From Cryptomeria japonica (taxonomy: Eukaryota > Streptophyta > Pinopsida > Cupressales > Cupressaceae): a stretch of 64,000 bases of DNA. Positions 22,215-35,244 of this stretch are shown piece after piece (positions within the stretch are counted from its first letter, which is position 1; every line of letters starts with the position of its first letter). A program made the translations under genes and the position numbers. A model generated the notes under the pieces. That model saw only the letters and a list, made by a program, of their open reading frames with translations. It ran no database searches and had not been told where the DNA came from. The stretch spans positions 39,734,791 through 39,798,790 of the forward strand of contig NC_081412.1 of assembly GCF_030272615.1 (NCBI RefSeq), given 5' to 3'.

Positions 22215-24063
22215 TAATAATAATTATCAGCCCTATCCTTGTTGATTCATGGCTAGATCTATTAGGTTCACTCCTCTTTTAATGTAGTGGGCCCTAAGTC
22301 TAAAATTAATGGTTTTCATACATCTAATTGTGGAAATCCTAATTTTTCACCATTACAAGAAGAAAAAGCACCTTTAGGTACCTAAAAGCCATGACCATTT
22401 GCTAAATGTGAAACCTTCACCTCTTCTAATGAATTATTCATAGATTTACTTTTTACAAAAGTACTGTTACACTCAATAGAGTATGCATCCATCTTATATA
22501 GTGTTCCAAATCCGACACCTCTAGCAATCACCATAGCACCTCTAACCATTTTGCATCTTGCATAAAAAGACTACTTGCACACCCACATCAATAATTTTAA
22601 TCACATACAATAGATTTTGAGCAAGCTAGGGATATGCAACATACCACTAATCCTTTTTATTCTACCATTAGTAAAATTGACTCTAACTTTACCATGACCA
22701 ACAATATCTACATGAGAACCATCACCCAAGTACACCTTACATTTATTAAATTCTTCGTATTCAAAAAACAATCTCTATTAGAAACTATCATATGAAAAGA
22801 TGCACCATGTCGGTATATTTAATTTATTTTATTTATCTCTTATGATATAATTACACTTTACTTAAGCTAACTTAGGAAATTGCATAGGAGTATTTGGAGC
22901 ATTTTCGCTTTAGGTGGACTTATCCTTTTCTAGGATGCATAGTTATTTGTATTGGGTGGTTGAGTTCTAACTAAATCCTAGCTACCCTTGCATTTTATTG
23001 ATCCACATGTCATTATTGTGTGCACTCTCATTTCCTTTTGCCTTTCCTATATAAACAGGCTTATGTACATTTTTTATTCATCTAGCTATTTACATCTTGA
23101 TGAGAGTACAATTTCTTCTTGTCTCTATTGTTCTCTCTTGTGTGTGCTATTCAATTGGCTTCTATATTTTGGGTTGCTATAGTCAATTCTTACACACTCG
23201 ATTCAATTAACCATGCATCATTATTTGTATTAGTGGCCAAAGTTACAAGGAAGACATCACCATCTTCCTTCTCAAACTCAGAATCAAAATCAAACTTCTT
23301 CTTTTTCTTCTTTTATTATTCTTTGCAATCCTTATGAAAATGTCCCGATTTACTACAATTCTAGCCAATGATGTTGGATCTTCCAGGAGATTTTGATCTC
23401 CCTCTAGACTTGGATTTATCACACTTCTCATTCTTCTTGCCTTTTTGCTTAGGTCCTCCATGAACAGTTAGGGCTATCTTCAAACTCATGGATACCTTCC
23501 TCCACATCTCCTCACCAAGAAAGGCACCCAACACATATTCAAAGTTCAAAACAATATAAGTACTATCAATAGCTATAACAAGACAATTCTATGAATCAAG
23601 CAAAGAAAAAAGAAGGATCTGACATTTGTCCTCTTTATCCATCTTGACACCAATAGATGTTAAATGACCTACCAACATATTAAATGCTTCTAGGTGGTCT
23701 ATAATTAGGCCACCCTCTTCCATTCTCAAAGAATATAATTTCTTCTAAGTCAATAAAATCTGATTCAATAAATATTATGTTTGGTATATCTCAACAAGAT
23801 TACTCCATAGCTTCTTTGTAGGGGTCTCTTCATGGCCATTGATTAGAACAAAGCCTACCAAAAATAGTTTGATTAGACCCTTAGCTTTATGGTTCATAAC
23901 ACCATACTGGGTAGCCACAATAGAATCTAAAAGTATTGATATATTTCCATCAATAACATCCCATAGATCTCGATCTATTAGCAGAACCCCCATCTTCAAC
24001 TTTCACATCTCAAAATTACTTCCAAAAAATTTCTCCTCCTCTATTCTCCCTCCAGAATTATCC
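22215..24063 (-). pseudogene. Copia Gag-protease remnant
   Basis: The start ATG is at 24063, with a FGSNFEM segment soon after. A typical copia Gag follows (DRDLWDVIDG, KLWSNLVEIYQT and EAFNMLVGHL patterns). At about 23375-23325 there is a Lys/Arg/Ser-rich segment and the knuckle NCSKSGHFHKDC, whose first Cys is lost and whose second residue is a stop. The protease active-site region is split by the solo LTR. After it come the conserved LGDGSHVDIVGHG and MLHIP patterns (about 22735-22650). Many stops and frameshifts are present, so the copy is old. Confidence 0.75.
22808..23194 (+). repeat. Solo LTR inside the copia protease gene
   Basis: A 387-bp insert beginning TGTCGG and ending TTACA, with a TATATAAACAGG box near 23050. 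The flanks CACCA (22803-22807) and CACTC (23195-23199) are consistent with a decayed 5-bp target duplication. Taking out the insert plus one flank leaves the host protease reading frame in phase. No PBS, PPT or internal sequence is present. Confidence 0.65.
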
Positions 24064-24189
24064 ATCTAAAAATTCTTGTGACAAGACAAAAAAGTATCTT
24101 CTGTATAAGCTGCCACTCAAATTTGGATAAGTTCAAAAAGATCATCAACCTAAAACTAAAACCAAAGGTGATCAGGCTTTGATACCACT

Positions 24190-24895
24190 TGTAAGGAAGC
24201 TAAGTAGTAGAACAACCTCCTACACTAAACTTGAGAGGAGGGTAGTGTAAAATGTTTTTTAGATCCTTACAATAGTTACAAAAACTTAATATAAATAACC
24301 ATAAAAAGCATGCATAACACAACACATTTATTTACATGGGGAAAAACCTTTCGAGAGAAAAATCCCACACTCTAAAAGTCATCCAATAAATTATTTATAA
24401 ATCAATAACAAATTACAATATACTTGCAGAGTAATATTTTCACTAGAGTATCACCAACTAAATATTTAGAGGTAACGTAATAGCTATAAGACTCTTACAC
24501 ACAACCTCCATCTCATGCACCTCATGTATAGGAGATACGATACATGAAACTATCAAAGGTATTACTAAACCATGGGCTAAAACCACCTAATAAAGTGGCA
24601 CACATCTTATCTCTAATAATAGATGCTATACGATGTGTCAAAACACACATCGACATGTTTTAACTTCCTTTTACAACTCATTTATGTGTTTGACGCATTT
24701 TTATATTTCTTATTTTAAGAGAACCAACTTCTAGAGGCCATAACTTTTGAACTAGGTGACAAAAACTTACCGGCATGCTTATCTAGCCTATTCAAAGCTT
24801 TGAGGAAAATTTTGGACCAAAAAGGGTTAAAATAAAAACTTACTAAAAATAGTAACCTTATGTATATGCAAGGTTGAGACACCATTTTCCTAACA
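24190..24895 (-). repeat. Copia 5' LTR
   Basis: A 706-bp repeat from TGTAAGGAAG to TTCCTAACA (plus-strand reading) next to a PBS. The inner end adjoins the Gag leader; the outer end abuts the plus-strand copia remnant at 24896. Confidence 0.75.
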
Positions 24896-25423
24896 ATCTC
24901 ATGATCAAGCAGTGAAGAGGATATTCAAATATTTGAAAGGGACTTTGGATTATGGATTACAATAAAAAAGGATGATGATTTCACATTGAAAGCTTATATA
25001 GATGCTAATTGGGACAGATGTGCAGATCATAGAAGAAGTACAAGTGGTGGTGTATTTTTCTTGGGAGACAGATTGGTCTCTTAGTTAAGTAAGAAACATG
25101 ATTTAGTGTCATTATTTACTGTATAAGTAGAATACATTGCAACATCATCCAGTTGTACTCAGATTATTTAGATGAAGAATTTAACTCTTAGTGATACTAA
25201 GGTGAAGTATGATGATGCAACTATGCATGAAAATACAAGTGTTATTAACATTTCAAAGAATACAATAATGCATTCAAGTACTAAACACATTGCAATCCAA
25301 TGCCATTTCTTACGAGAGAAGTTTGTAAAGAAGGAAGTCAGATTCGATTACATGCCTACTAAGGAGCCAATTGCAGATATATTTACTAATGCATTGGCAA
25401 AAGATGCCTTTGAGTATATCTGA
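24896..25423 (+). pseudogene. Copia RNase H remnant
   Basis: Begins inside AVKRIFKYLKGT and keeps STSGGVFFLGDRLVS, NTSVINISKN, HSSTKHIAIQ and the terminal EPIADIFTNAL block. It resembles the RNase H of the complete copia element at 35640-36270 and ends the same way. Internal stops (about 25081, 25124 and 25170) make it non-functional. RNase H normally removes the RNA template and shapes the PPT primer. Confidence 0.8.
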
Positions 25424-25714
25424 TAGAAATTGGGGGTTATAACCCCTACTTAAGCTAGATGAATTCAGATGGTGCATTTGTCTAGAGGGAGTTTTGAAGT
25501 TCATCATTTTCTCCTAGATTGATGTGGTCGCTACTCTCAAGGGGAGCAATGAGTGTTGCAATCTTCAGAGCTTATTAGAAAGGGGGAGAGAGTTTAGTAG
25601 AGTGTCATTTTTCCTTGATTTCAAAGGGGGAGAGAGATACATACTAGGAGAGATTTTAGTTTTCTTTGATGTTAATGCTACACAAGTGTTGTCATCAATG
25701 ACAAAGGTGGATAA

Positions 25715-27312
25715 TGTTGGAAAATTGAGTTGTTATGTTGTATTTTTATTGATGTCAACCTATCTAGTGTTGTCATTGATGTCACTATGTGTTGTAGATT
25801 GTACAAAAATATATATTCTAATTTTGTTGTGTGGTCTAGTGGTGATATTGAGTAAGGTTGAGGTATTTTTGAAAGTTTGGTGTAATGGAATTTTCAATAT
25901 ATAGGAAATAGTATTTATGCAAGAAAGAGTTTTTAATGTCCTAGTGAAAGAATTATTTTCATTCCTCTAGTATGTGACAATTATGGAGTGTGACCTTTTG
26001 GATATAATGTATATGATCTATATATGTTGTACTCTCAAGTTTATAGGTCATCAATTGCTTAGATGGTTGAGTTAGTTATTGTTGTTTCTAATAGTGGGGT
26101 GCTTGTCAGTTGTGATCTAGGGAATGCTTTGCGATTCTCTCATAAGTGGTATTCAATGTTGTGGCTCAGATGACATGTTTATTCGGTTTATGTAGTGTTC
26201 CAATTTATTTTTCTAGTTATGGTTTGATTGGCAAGTGAAGTTATGGTATTTTGAGTTCAATGACGTCAGCTAGGTTGGTTTTTGGTTGACTGAGGTGGTG
26301 CATCCCATCTAGATCATGCCTTTTTGGTTTGGATATACCTTTTTGGTTGATTTTTTATGTTGATATGGGTCTGACCATGGCGTGTGTAGATCCACATTAA
26401 GTTTTGTGCATTGGATAATGTTTTTGGATTGACTGGTTGGCATGCTACATTGTTTATCTACATGTTTCATTTGATGTCAACCTTAGAGGATGTATTAGCA
26501 CGTGCAATTCACTAGAATCATTTGGAAAATATGTGTTGTGATGTATTTGGTTCCTCTCTATCTCTTGGAGTGAACCACATTTAATAATTTTGGTTCGGGT
26601 GGCCTAATTTATGTAATTTTGTATGTTTCGTATGTGGCCAAACTAGTTAAGGGTTTCAATGAATTGTCTTGTATGTATAGGAGTGCATATGTATATGTTA
26701 AGTATGGGATGCATGTGAATTGATGTGAAGTGTATATGAATGAGGAGCAAGAAAATTTGGTATATCATAAGTGCAAAAGATAGTTTGTGAAGAGCTTTGA
26801 GACTTTGTTTATTGTCAAATGTGTTTGTCATGATATTGGTCGCTTGACACAGTGGTTCAAGGACAATTTCATGATCAAGAGATCTTGTTAATTTTATCTC
26901 ATCGATCTACTACACTTGTCAGAAGTAGGTGTGTTCCTTTAGACAGTCAATACATTCATTTGTAACTTGCCTTGACATAGTGAGTCTCAGCATTGCAAGT
27001 CTTTTGTATCTTACCCCAAGGTTGTGTGCCTTAGTCTTGCAAGTCTTTTCAAGTGTTGTAATATCCTTGGCTTTCAGCCTAAAACATTGTAATCAGTTAT
27101 TTCATATTGTGAGTGTGGTTTTCATTGTGGTTTTTCCTTGTTTAGGGTTTTCCATGTAAATCTAGTGTTCATGTGTTTTTTGTGCTTTGTGCTTTCATGT
27201 TTCAATATTACAATAATGGTTTAATTGTTGTTTAATGTTTGATTGTTCAGAATTAAGTATTTTGAGGTCAAGACTAATTCACCCCCTTCTCAATCATGTT
27301 GTGTGTTCAACA
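25715..27312 (+). repeat. Copia 3' LTR, 1.6 kb
   Basis: Starts TGTTGGAAAATTG after the PPT-like tract and ends GTTCAACA. Near the end is AATTCACCCCCTTCTC, the same terminal motif as in the pol-less LTRs. Two ATTGATGTCAA/GTCATTGATGTCA blocks (25748-25759 and 25770-25785) complement the block before the PPT. Confidence 0.7.
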
Positions 27313-28694
27313 CTTGAAATGTCAAGACCTGATATTTAAGCACTTCAAGAGGCATAGAAGATGATCAACAATATCTAGGGAGTAGTTAAGGGGTAGTGGA
27401 CAGGGATAAATCGATCCAAAAGACATGTTAAATGTTATTTTCTTTATAATAAGCTTATGGTGGATTGTGTGTCTACATGTAGGGTCGATGGGCCAAATGT
27501 AAGTAGCATGTAAGGGCCTACATGAATGTAATCATTCTAAATTTATTAATAGAAGTTGAGCTATTACTTTTCGCATTCAAATATGTATTGTGTTTGTGTG
27601 TATGTTTGGCTACAAGGTTTGATAGTCTATTCTAGGACTATGTCAGTTGCTTTTGTACGCTAGTATTTTCCCTCGTGAGAGTTTTATCAAGGTATATCTT
27701 GTGTCATCTTTTGATGGGTATTTTGTCTATTTTCTTGCATGTGGATTCTAAAGAATTCTTTGCATAGATTTCTCTTTTGGGTTATGTAGAAATTTTCATT
27801 ATGTGGTTGCAAGTTTCCTTCCAAAATAATCATTGTCTTGGACAATATAATTTTTTCATAGTCCATGAATTATTGAACAAGCTTTTAGGTAAAATTGTGT
27901 GTGATTTGAAACATTGAAATAAATAACATACACAGTTGTACCCAAAAGCTTGTTCATCTTTGTCTTTACAGATTGTTCAATATTAGTTTCCATATAGTCC
28001 TATTTTTTCACCTTGTTTGATTTGGCATTTGCTTGATTTGATTAAGGCATCATCATCTATTTTGGACAAGATGGAACATTAGAAAATTTCAAATATATCA
28101 TCATACATTTCCATGCTTCTTCATTCCAACTCCTATCTAAAATGTGAAGGATTCCTATATTTATGCTTAGTTTTGTTTCTTTTGAAAAGGAAATAAGTTG
28201 TTTGTAAACATTGGATCATGTTTTATCTTCAAGCATATACCATTTTTGTAAAAGATTATGGATTGTGGGGCTCAAAAAGAAGCCTTATTTGTCAATGAGA
28301 TCTTATCTCATTCATTTCTTGTGTCCCAAGTCATTAAATATGTGTTTATGATAAGTTGTCTCGTGTCATAAAATTTAGACACATGTCATGATCTTGTTTA
28401 ATCCTATCTTCTTCTTGCTTATGCAAGCAAGACTTCTTGTACACTTTGTATCATAGTTTTTCATCAAAAAATCACGAGTCATAATATCAAGCAAGCTCTT
28501 TTCTTGCCATACTCTCTTGCAAAAGGTTATCTATTTTTTTTGTTGTTGATCATGAGCTATTGGAGCTAATCATTTGCTCCTACATCACATTTTTATAAAA
28601 ATTTAGGAGCCGAGACAATCATTTAACATTACGTATTATATTGATCTAATTTTACAATTACCATTTTATTAATTAATTATTATAATGAATCATG
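27313..28694. other. Spacer, no gene seen
   Basis: No convincing coding or terminal structure. It may be older repeat DNA. Confidence 0.4.
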
Positions 28695-28699
28695 AAATG

Positions 28700-29483
28700 T
28701 GTTTACGGTGAAAAATGATAATAAACTATTGCAAAACCACAAAGATCCAACCATAAGCAAAACCCTAGTTCTAAAACAAAGCATTCACCATACACCAATG
28801 AAGAAACCTAATAACATGCAAATCAATAAATGAAACAATAATACCATTTGCATGCCAATTAGGGTTTGATCTCCATTGTCTCTCATCTTCATTGATCTTG
28901 TTTGATCAATTTGTTCTCAGATTTTTGTATGTGCACAAGAGCTCAACAAAGAATGGATTGTGTTTGTAAACTTGCTTGAATGCAAGAAGGCTTGATTGCA
29001 TATGTCATTAGATTCTTGGATTGATTAGGGTTGAAAGGATGAAAGAATCCTCTTATATAGAGGACATTGTAGAAAATGGAGGGATAAGATTAAGAGGTGA
29101 AAGAATAAATTCTAGTCGATTAGGATTAAAGGGTAGGTGGAAAAAAATAATAAACTATGAAGGGGTAGTTAGAAGAAAATTAAAAGATAAATGACAAGTG
29201 TCATAGAGGGAAGAAGCACCTAATGAATTAATTAAATAAATACAAATTTATTTAATTAGTAGAAAAAGTGAGACCAATTAAATAAATAAAATATTTATTT
29301 AATTTAGGGAAAAGATAATTTAAATAAATAAAAAATATTTATTTAAATGAGAAAAGGCTAGAAAAAATAAATGAATTAATTAAATAAATACAAATTCATT
29401 TAATTAATAGAAGACTTAAGATAAAATAATTAAATAAATAAAATATGTATTTAATTATGAGAAGACAATTTTAGATATCTACA
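28700..29483 (-). repeat. Solo LTR with 5-bp target duplication AAATG
   Basis: TG...CA-ended unit (TGTTTACGGTG to ATCTACA on the plus strand) flanked by identical AAATG copies at 28695-28699 and 29484-29488. A CTATATAAGA box on the minus strand (29051-29060) gives the orientation, with a U3 of about 420 bp. There is no PBS, PPT or interior, so it is a solo LTR left by LTR-LTR recombination. Confidence 0.8.
29226..29461. repeat. Five AT-rich palindromes in tandem, about 50-bp period
   Basis: Each unit is an inverted repeat of TTAAATAAATA around a short centre (about 29226-29260, 29274-29308, 29317-29352, 29373-29411 and 29426-29461), separated by short purine spacers. They sit in the U3 of the solo LTR, upstream of its TATA box. 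Confidence 0.8.
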
Positions 29484-29488
29484 AAATG

Positions 29489-31945
29489 TAATCTAAAATA
29501 TTGATAAAAATAACTATATTTTACCAAAAAAAATCTTATCTATTACAAAAAATATAATAATTTCATTCAAATCTATAAATATAATATTAAATTTACTTTA
29601 AAAAATCTAAATTACAATGCTTATACAATTTAAAAACATACTTAATCATATAAATCTAGATCCTTTTAAATTACCTAACAAAAAAATACTATTTTTTTTT
29701 TTTCAACAAAATTCTCTTATCTATATTAAATATAATATCTTATAATTAATTAATTATGAACATACTTAATATTTTAATTTGTAAATTTATTAATTAAAAT
29801 GCACACTTATAAATAAACTAATTATAACCAAAATTAGATTTGCATAGATTAGATAAGCTTTAAAATACTTTTACCTAAAAACACATATAAAATAAATAAA
29901 TTATTCCCAAAATTAGATTTGTAGTGATAAGCTCTCAAAATTAGATATCTTGGAAGAAATCATACAAATCTAACAAATCTGAATTAGATATCTTGGAAGA
30001 AATCATATAAATTTTATCTTTCATACATGCAATCTTCTCACCTCCGTTGGATATTCCACTACATGTTTAAAAAATCATTTCAAATTTCAAGAGTCCCAAT
30101 TAATATAAAAAATATAAAAAGTAATAGAAAGTTGTCTTCAACCTCATTATTTGGAAAGTCTCCAAAAATATAAAAAATATAAAACAAATTATTGTTCTTA
30201 GAAAATTTATAAAATTAATAGATTTCTATAGTATATTATTATTTGAGGTATTATATTTTGTGAGAAAAGTTATATTTTTTAATGGTTTATACTTTGTAGA
30301 TTTTTTCCAAAAAAATATCATTATTTGGAATATTATATTTATTTACAAGAGAGATTTTTATAAATATTTTTTTTTTTTTTTATAAATCATAGTTTTGGAA
30401 GGTTTTTAAATTTATATTTTTCAAAAAAAGAATCATTATGTGAAGTATTATATTTATATATAATATATCTAATATATTTTTAAATTTTTTTGATCTAAAT
30501 ATACTCTTAATAATTTCACATAAATTATAATTTTTATTTGAAGTGTTAAATATTTGTATATTGAATTGGATTCTAAATATTTTATTATAGCTATTCATAT
30601 ATCGTGAGATTTGTTGTAACCCTCTTCAAACAAATCAAACTCTTTAGGAAATGTAACTATTTTCATAAAAAAAAATCTAACTCTAACTTTTGATTGCTTC
30701 TTTTAATATAAAAATAATAATCCAATAAAAAAAATTACATTTTTTAAATTCTTCAGCATTTTTAATCTTTATATTCATCATCAATTATTTTTTACAACTT
30801 TAATTCCACAAACAATAATTTTCTTTTAATTTTCTTAAATTTTTTAATCAAATAATAATTTTGATAAAATTCTATTAACCGAGTGGACAATAATTTATAA
30901 AATATAATTAATTTAAAAAGGTGCATGCATGTTATATTTAAATGAATATAGCAACGTGGTTAATGCTTAAATTATGTGTATATTTCTTTCAATTAAAGTA
31001 ACTTTACCTTGCAAGTGGCAGCAAATAAATCTGGAATTTTGATTTTAATTCCACGTGTTGATGGCTGTTAAGATAAGGAATGGTCCACGTAATTAAAGGG
31101 CACCTAATTAGTTGGGTCTTATGATGACTCCACAACAATCAAATCTCTTTTTAACTTTTTTAGAGTCGTAATATTTGCCACTCGACGAAACGCACTTTGC
31201 CGACAAAGATTTATACTAGCACACCAAGCTATATCTTTTTTTTTTCACTTCAAACTTATAATTTTCCCCCCTTTTAATTTTATATGGAGAATGTAAAAAG
31301 GTGTCCCTTCTTTTAATTTTATATGGAGAATGTAAAAAGGTGTCCCTTTTTTAAATTTTATATGGAGAATGTAAAAAGGTGTCAACATAAATAACACCAT
31401 AATATATCTCTCATATGTGACAATGTATGGTTTTTTTATTATTATCTTTAGTTAACATGTTTGTAAATTAGAGTTTTTGATTGGAAAATAGTTTTAAAAA
31501 ATGGTGGTGCCTTTTTTTAATGTATGAAGTTGTATTAAAAAAGGGAAATAATCTATTATAGTATAAGAATAATCTAGTAAGTTGGAGGAAAAGCAATAAG
31601 TTTGATTTTGCAACAACTAATAGTATATATAGGAATGTAGGGAATGTGCGTTGATTAGCAATTGCGTCTTGGTGTGCAATGGGTATGTTGATCTGGTTTA
31701 CAAGGTCAATTAGGAAAAAAATTGGTCTATTTTTTGCATAAATTTGTTTATTGCATAAGTTCAATTTGTAGGCCATTTAGAAAATGTTGTTCATGCAAAA
31801 AGATCTCGATGGAGAATTGATAGCTTCAAATCAACTATGCATCCACTTACAAGGATCCAATCATAACTAAAAGGAAACCTTTAAACCAACAAGATAATCA
31901 AGTTGCATTACCAACATGATCATGTTATGTTTGCAATAGGGTGAG
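29489..31945. other. Very AT-rich spacer
   Basis: Long A/T stretches with no coding frame. It contains the 39-bp tandem repeat at 31271-31383. A less AT-rich patch at about 30990-31220 has promoter-like CACGT words but no gene beside it. Confidence 0.5.
31271..31383. repeat. 39-bp tandem repeat, about three units
   Basis: Units contain TTTTATATGGAGAATGTAAA followed by AAGGTGTCCCTT, with copies spaced exactly 39 bp at 31281, 31320 and 31359 (first base of TATATGG). They are nearly identical, so recent. Confidence 0.9.
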
Positions 31946-32741
31946 GTAGAGAGGGGGGGGACAAAGATAGAGAGGAGAGAGAGATAGAGAGATTAAGAGA
32001 GAGAAGAGAGAGGAATATGTAGAGAAGGGAAATAAAAATAAATAGAGGGAGAGAAAGGGAGAGATAGAAAAATAAAGACACAGATAGCAAGTGATATAGA
32101 GAGAGATGGAAATATAGAAAGAGAACTAGATAGACATGGAGGGATAGAGGAAAGAAGATATATGGAGAGATAGATATAGAGAGGAAAAGAGAGAGGAAAA
32201 AAAATATAGATATATCTAGGTCTAGAGAGAGAGAGAGAGAGAAACATGTCTAGAGATAGAGGGAGAGAGAGGAAGATAGAGGTAGAGATGAAGATAGTGA
32301 AAGAGAGGAAGAGAGAGAAAATAGATAGAAAGATGACAATAGATAGAGGGAATATAAATCCATAAATATAGGGGGATATAGAGGGAGAGATAGACAAAGG
32401 AGATAGAGAGATATATAGATGGTGAGATTGACAGATATATAGATGGTGAGATAGAGTGATAGATAAATAGAGATATAAGGACATATAGAGAAGGGGAGAG
32501 GGCAAGGGATAAAAAATATAAAAATAGAGATAACTAGAGAGAGAAAGAGAGGGGAGGAGAAAGGGAGAGAGATAAGTAGAGGAGAGAGAAAGAGTGATGG
32601 AGAGGGATAGGGAAAGAGATAAAGAGATAAGGAGATAAGGAGATAGAGGTAAAGAAAGTTCAATGGATAAAAAGAGATACAAAGAGGATAAAAACCAATA
32701 GATAGAGAGGTAGAGTCCAAGTGATATAGATACAGAGAAAT

Positions 32742-32777
<36 letters not shown>

Positions 32778-33490
32778 GGAGAGATATAGATAAAGAGATA
32801 TATGTATAGAAAGACATAGAGAGAAAGAGCGAGGAGATATTTAGAGATAAAGAGATCTTACAAGAGAGACAGAGTGAATAAGAGAAAGATGGAAATATTA
32901 TATATAGATTGAGAAGGGGAGAGAGACATATATAGATAGAGATAGAGATAGAGATAGAGATAGAGATAGAGATAGAGGGGGCAATAGTGAGAGGAATAAA
33001 GTGATGGAGACAAGTAATAGAGAGAAAGGTTAGAGAGGGAGAGAGAGAGATAGTGAGGGGAGAAGATAGAGAGATAGATGTTGAGATAGGGAGGGAGAAC
33101 CAAGTTGTGTATGTGTGTGTGTGTGAGTTAGAGAGAGGATAAGTAGAGAGATATAAAATGCGGGAGTGATGGAGAGAGAGGGAGAGAGGGACATATAAGG
33201 ATATAAAGAGGGAGAGAGAGGGAGAGATAGAGATATAAAGGGGTAAAGATAGGAATAGAAAGTTGGGATAGAGTAGATATAACTTGTAAAATATAGACGT
33301 TGTGAGAGAAAGAGAGGGAAAGATTGAAGGAGATAGAAAGAGAGGTAGAAATAGAAATAAACAAAGAGAGAGACAATGAGAGAGGGGAGATAGAGAGATC
33401 AAAAGATAAAGATATAGGAAGTGATATGTAAATAAAGGTAGAAAAGAATATATAAAGAGAGAGAGAGAGTAGCAAAGATGAAGGGAGAAG
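31946..33490. repeat. GA-rich degenerate microsatellite island 2
   Basis: Purine-rich DNA with (GATA)n at about 32743-32778, a six-base AGAGAT repeat at about 32937-32977 and a GT patch at 33107-33124. It shares ordered anchor words with island 1 at 3139-4312. The 552-codon minus-strand frame (33651-31993) is a compositional artefact. The island directly abuts the gypsy 5' LTR. Confidence 0.85.
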
Positions 33491-33509
33491 ATGATGCAGG
33501 AGCATCTGG

Positions 33510-33730
33510 TGATGTAAGGGCAATCCTGCATCACCCAAAAATATTTCTCTTTTTGTTTGTTTTCTTTTAATGTTTTTGCAGTTCTAGATACCAGTTTGGA
33601 CGAATAAGAGATTCCAACTTTCAAAATTGACCAGCTGCTTTTTCTAGCCAACCTGCTATTTTTAGAAAGTTTTAATTTGACGGCAGATGGAGCTCAAATT
33701 TTGTGGGAAGCTTGAGAACAGAAAAATAAG
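33510..33730 (+). repeat. Gypsy 5' LTR, first piece
   Basis: Probable start TGATGTAAGGG (alternative TGATGCAGG at 33492), complementary in style to the LTR end CCCTCATCA at 43040. Its last five bases, ATAAG, are one copy of the copia target duplication. Confidence 0.6.
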
Positions 33731-35204
33731 TGATAGTTCTGATACTAAATGTTTAGTACAGATGCCAAGCTAACAAGATGAGTGGGGGGGGTGAATCATA
33801 CAAACTTAATCTTCCATAAAAACAACAGATTCAACCTCGGTAACCTTATCAAAAAAAACTGTAAAGCATGCAACCTCATAAATAGATAAGATCACAAAAC
33901 ATATAATACCAGATTTAATGTGGAAACCCAAATAGGGAAAAACCATTGTGGGATTTCGGACCCACTAAGAAATATACTCTTCTAGAGTATGCTCGGTTAA
34001 AAGCAAATCCTGTTAAAGATTACAAACACATTGCTAGATGTGAATTGGTTAAGGGATTTCCCTCAGATCTGTTAGGATCTTCACCTTGTTAGAGGTGACC
34101 TTGTTAAAGGATTTCAAACACTCAATCTGAATGTCGTGCCTTGCTAGAGGGTATTACAAATAAGACTGTTAAGTCCACTCGGTTAAGAGATTTTCTATCA
34201 CTTCACAAAATAACAGTAATAAATTATATCTGCAACTTCACATCTAATAATGCTAAAGCAGATTCTTATTTGCTCAATACAATCTAGTCATAGGACTTAT
34301 CTTGTCCCTCTACTGGGCTCTATACTCTATTACCAAAACAGGTCTTCAAGCTTCAGTGCTCGATAATCACTATGTAGCATCCCTGTGCTTACACTTGTCC
34401 GCATACATTGTTTATCAACAATTCCTTATTTATAAATAATTTGCCAACCGCTTAATCTCCTTGATCACATTTCCCATGATCAATCATAGCCATCAGATCT
34501 TCAATATTGACCAGGTTCAATGTATCCTTCGATCTGAAAATGTTTTACCTCGCCTTGGAACTTGCATACATTTCTTGGAACTTATGCTAAGGTATTGCGG
34601 TTCAATCTGAGTTGTAGATCTTCCTGTCGATCTTTTATTGCCATAGATTCTTAACAAACTTCATGCACAACTTACTAATCATTTAATCAACTCCAGCTCA
34701 TCAGCTTCCTTCATTAAATAATGCATTCAATCATTTAATGCATTATGTTATTACTCGGTAAATACTAAACTTCACTTGGTAGACATTCTGCCTTCATTAA
34801 CCGATAGCGATAACCTTAGGGTTTACCGACTAGGTTCCTTAGGGTTTACCAACTAGGTTCTTTGCTCGGTAACATAGTATAGTATTAACCTTACAATCAA
34901 TAACATATGTAGGATATCAAAACAATCTAAACATAATGATCTCATCATTGTCTAACTCGGTAATAGTTGCCCATTGAATAACTTATTCCTCCCCTTATTC
35001 ATCACATTCTTTTATGTGTCTTTTACCGACATCTAAACTCTTTTCAAAACATACTTCTTAAGATATGGCAACATCATACTGAATCAGAAAATCAATTTCT
35101 TGACATCAATGACAAAATAATAATATTAAGACAGTGAACATCCTTAATCAGTTATATCCATAATCATCAACAACCTTCTCAATATCCTTATTGAAATGCC
35201 AACA
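33731..35204 (-). repeat. Copia 3' LTR
   Basis: Plus-strand reading TGATAGTTCTG to GAAATGCCAACA. A 28-bp stretch (35205-35232) repeats the last bases of the LTR before the PPT, a small junction duplication absent from the other LTR. It contains the GGGGGTGAATC motif near 33785-33800. Confidence 0.9.
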
Positions 35205-35232
35205 ATCTCTCATTGTAATTGGAATGCCAACA

Positions 35233-35244
35233 ATCTCCCCCTTT
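35233..35244 (-). promoter_or_regulatory. Copia polypurine tract
   Basis: The minus strand reads AAAGGGGGAGAT, preceded by GCCATCAATGCC. The same tract and preceding block occur in the pol-less elements at 10374 and 48833. Confidence 0.85.

Larger units (their letters stand above)
22215..24895 (-). mobile_element. Ty1/copia element, 5' half only
   Basis: Minus-strand order: 5' LTR (24190-24895), PBS with TGGTATCAAAGCC (about 24174-24187), gag, zinc knuckle and the start of the protease. It then fades out near 22215 with no integrase or reverse transcriptase. A solo LTR (22808-23194) has inserted into it. Confidence 0.75.
24896..27312 (+). mobile_element. Ty1/copia element, 3' part only
   Basis: Holds the RNase H end of pol (24896-25423), an untranslated region with several GGGGGAGAG purine modules, a PPT-like AAAGGTGGATAA (25703-25714) and the 3' LTR (25715-27312). 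Everything upstream of RNase H is missing; the break coincides with the LTR end of the opposing copia element. Confidence 0.75.

Noticed and set aside
25524-25904. 126-codon plus frame after the copia RNase H
   Set aside because: It spans the untranslated 3' region, the PPT and the LTR start, so it is not a gene.
31993-33651. 552-codon minus-strand frame
   Set aside because: Same compositional artefact in the second GA-rich island; it also runs into the gypsy LTR.
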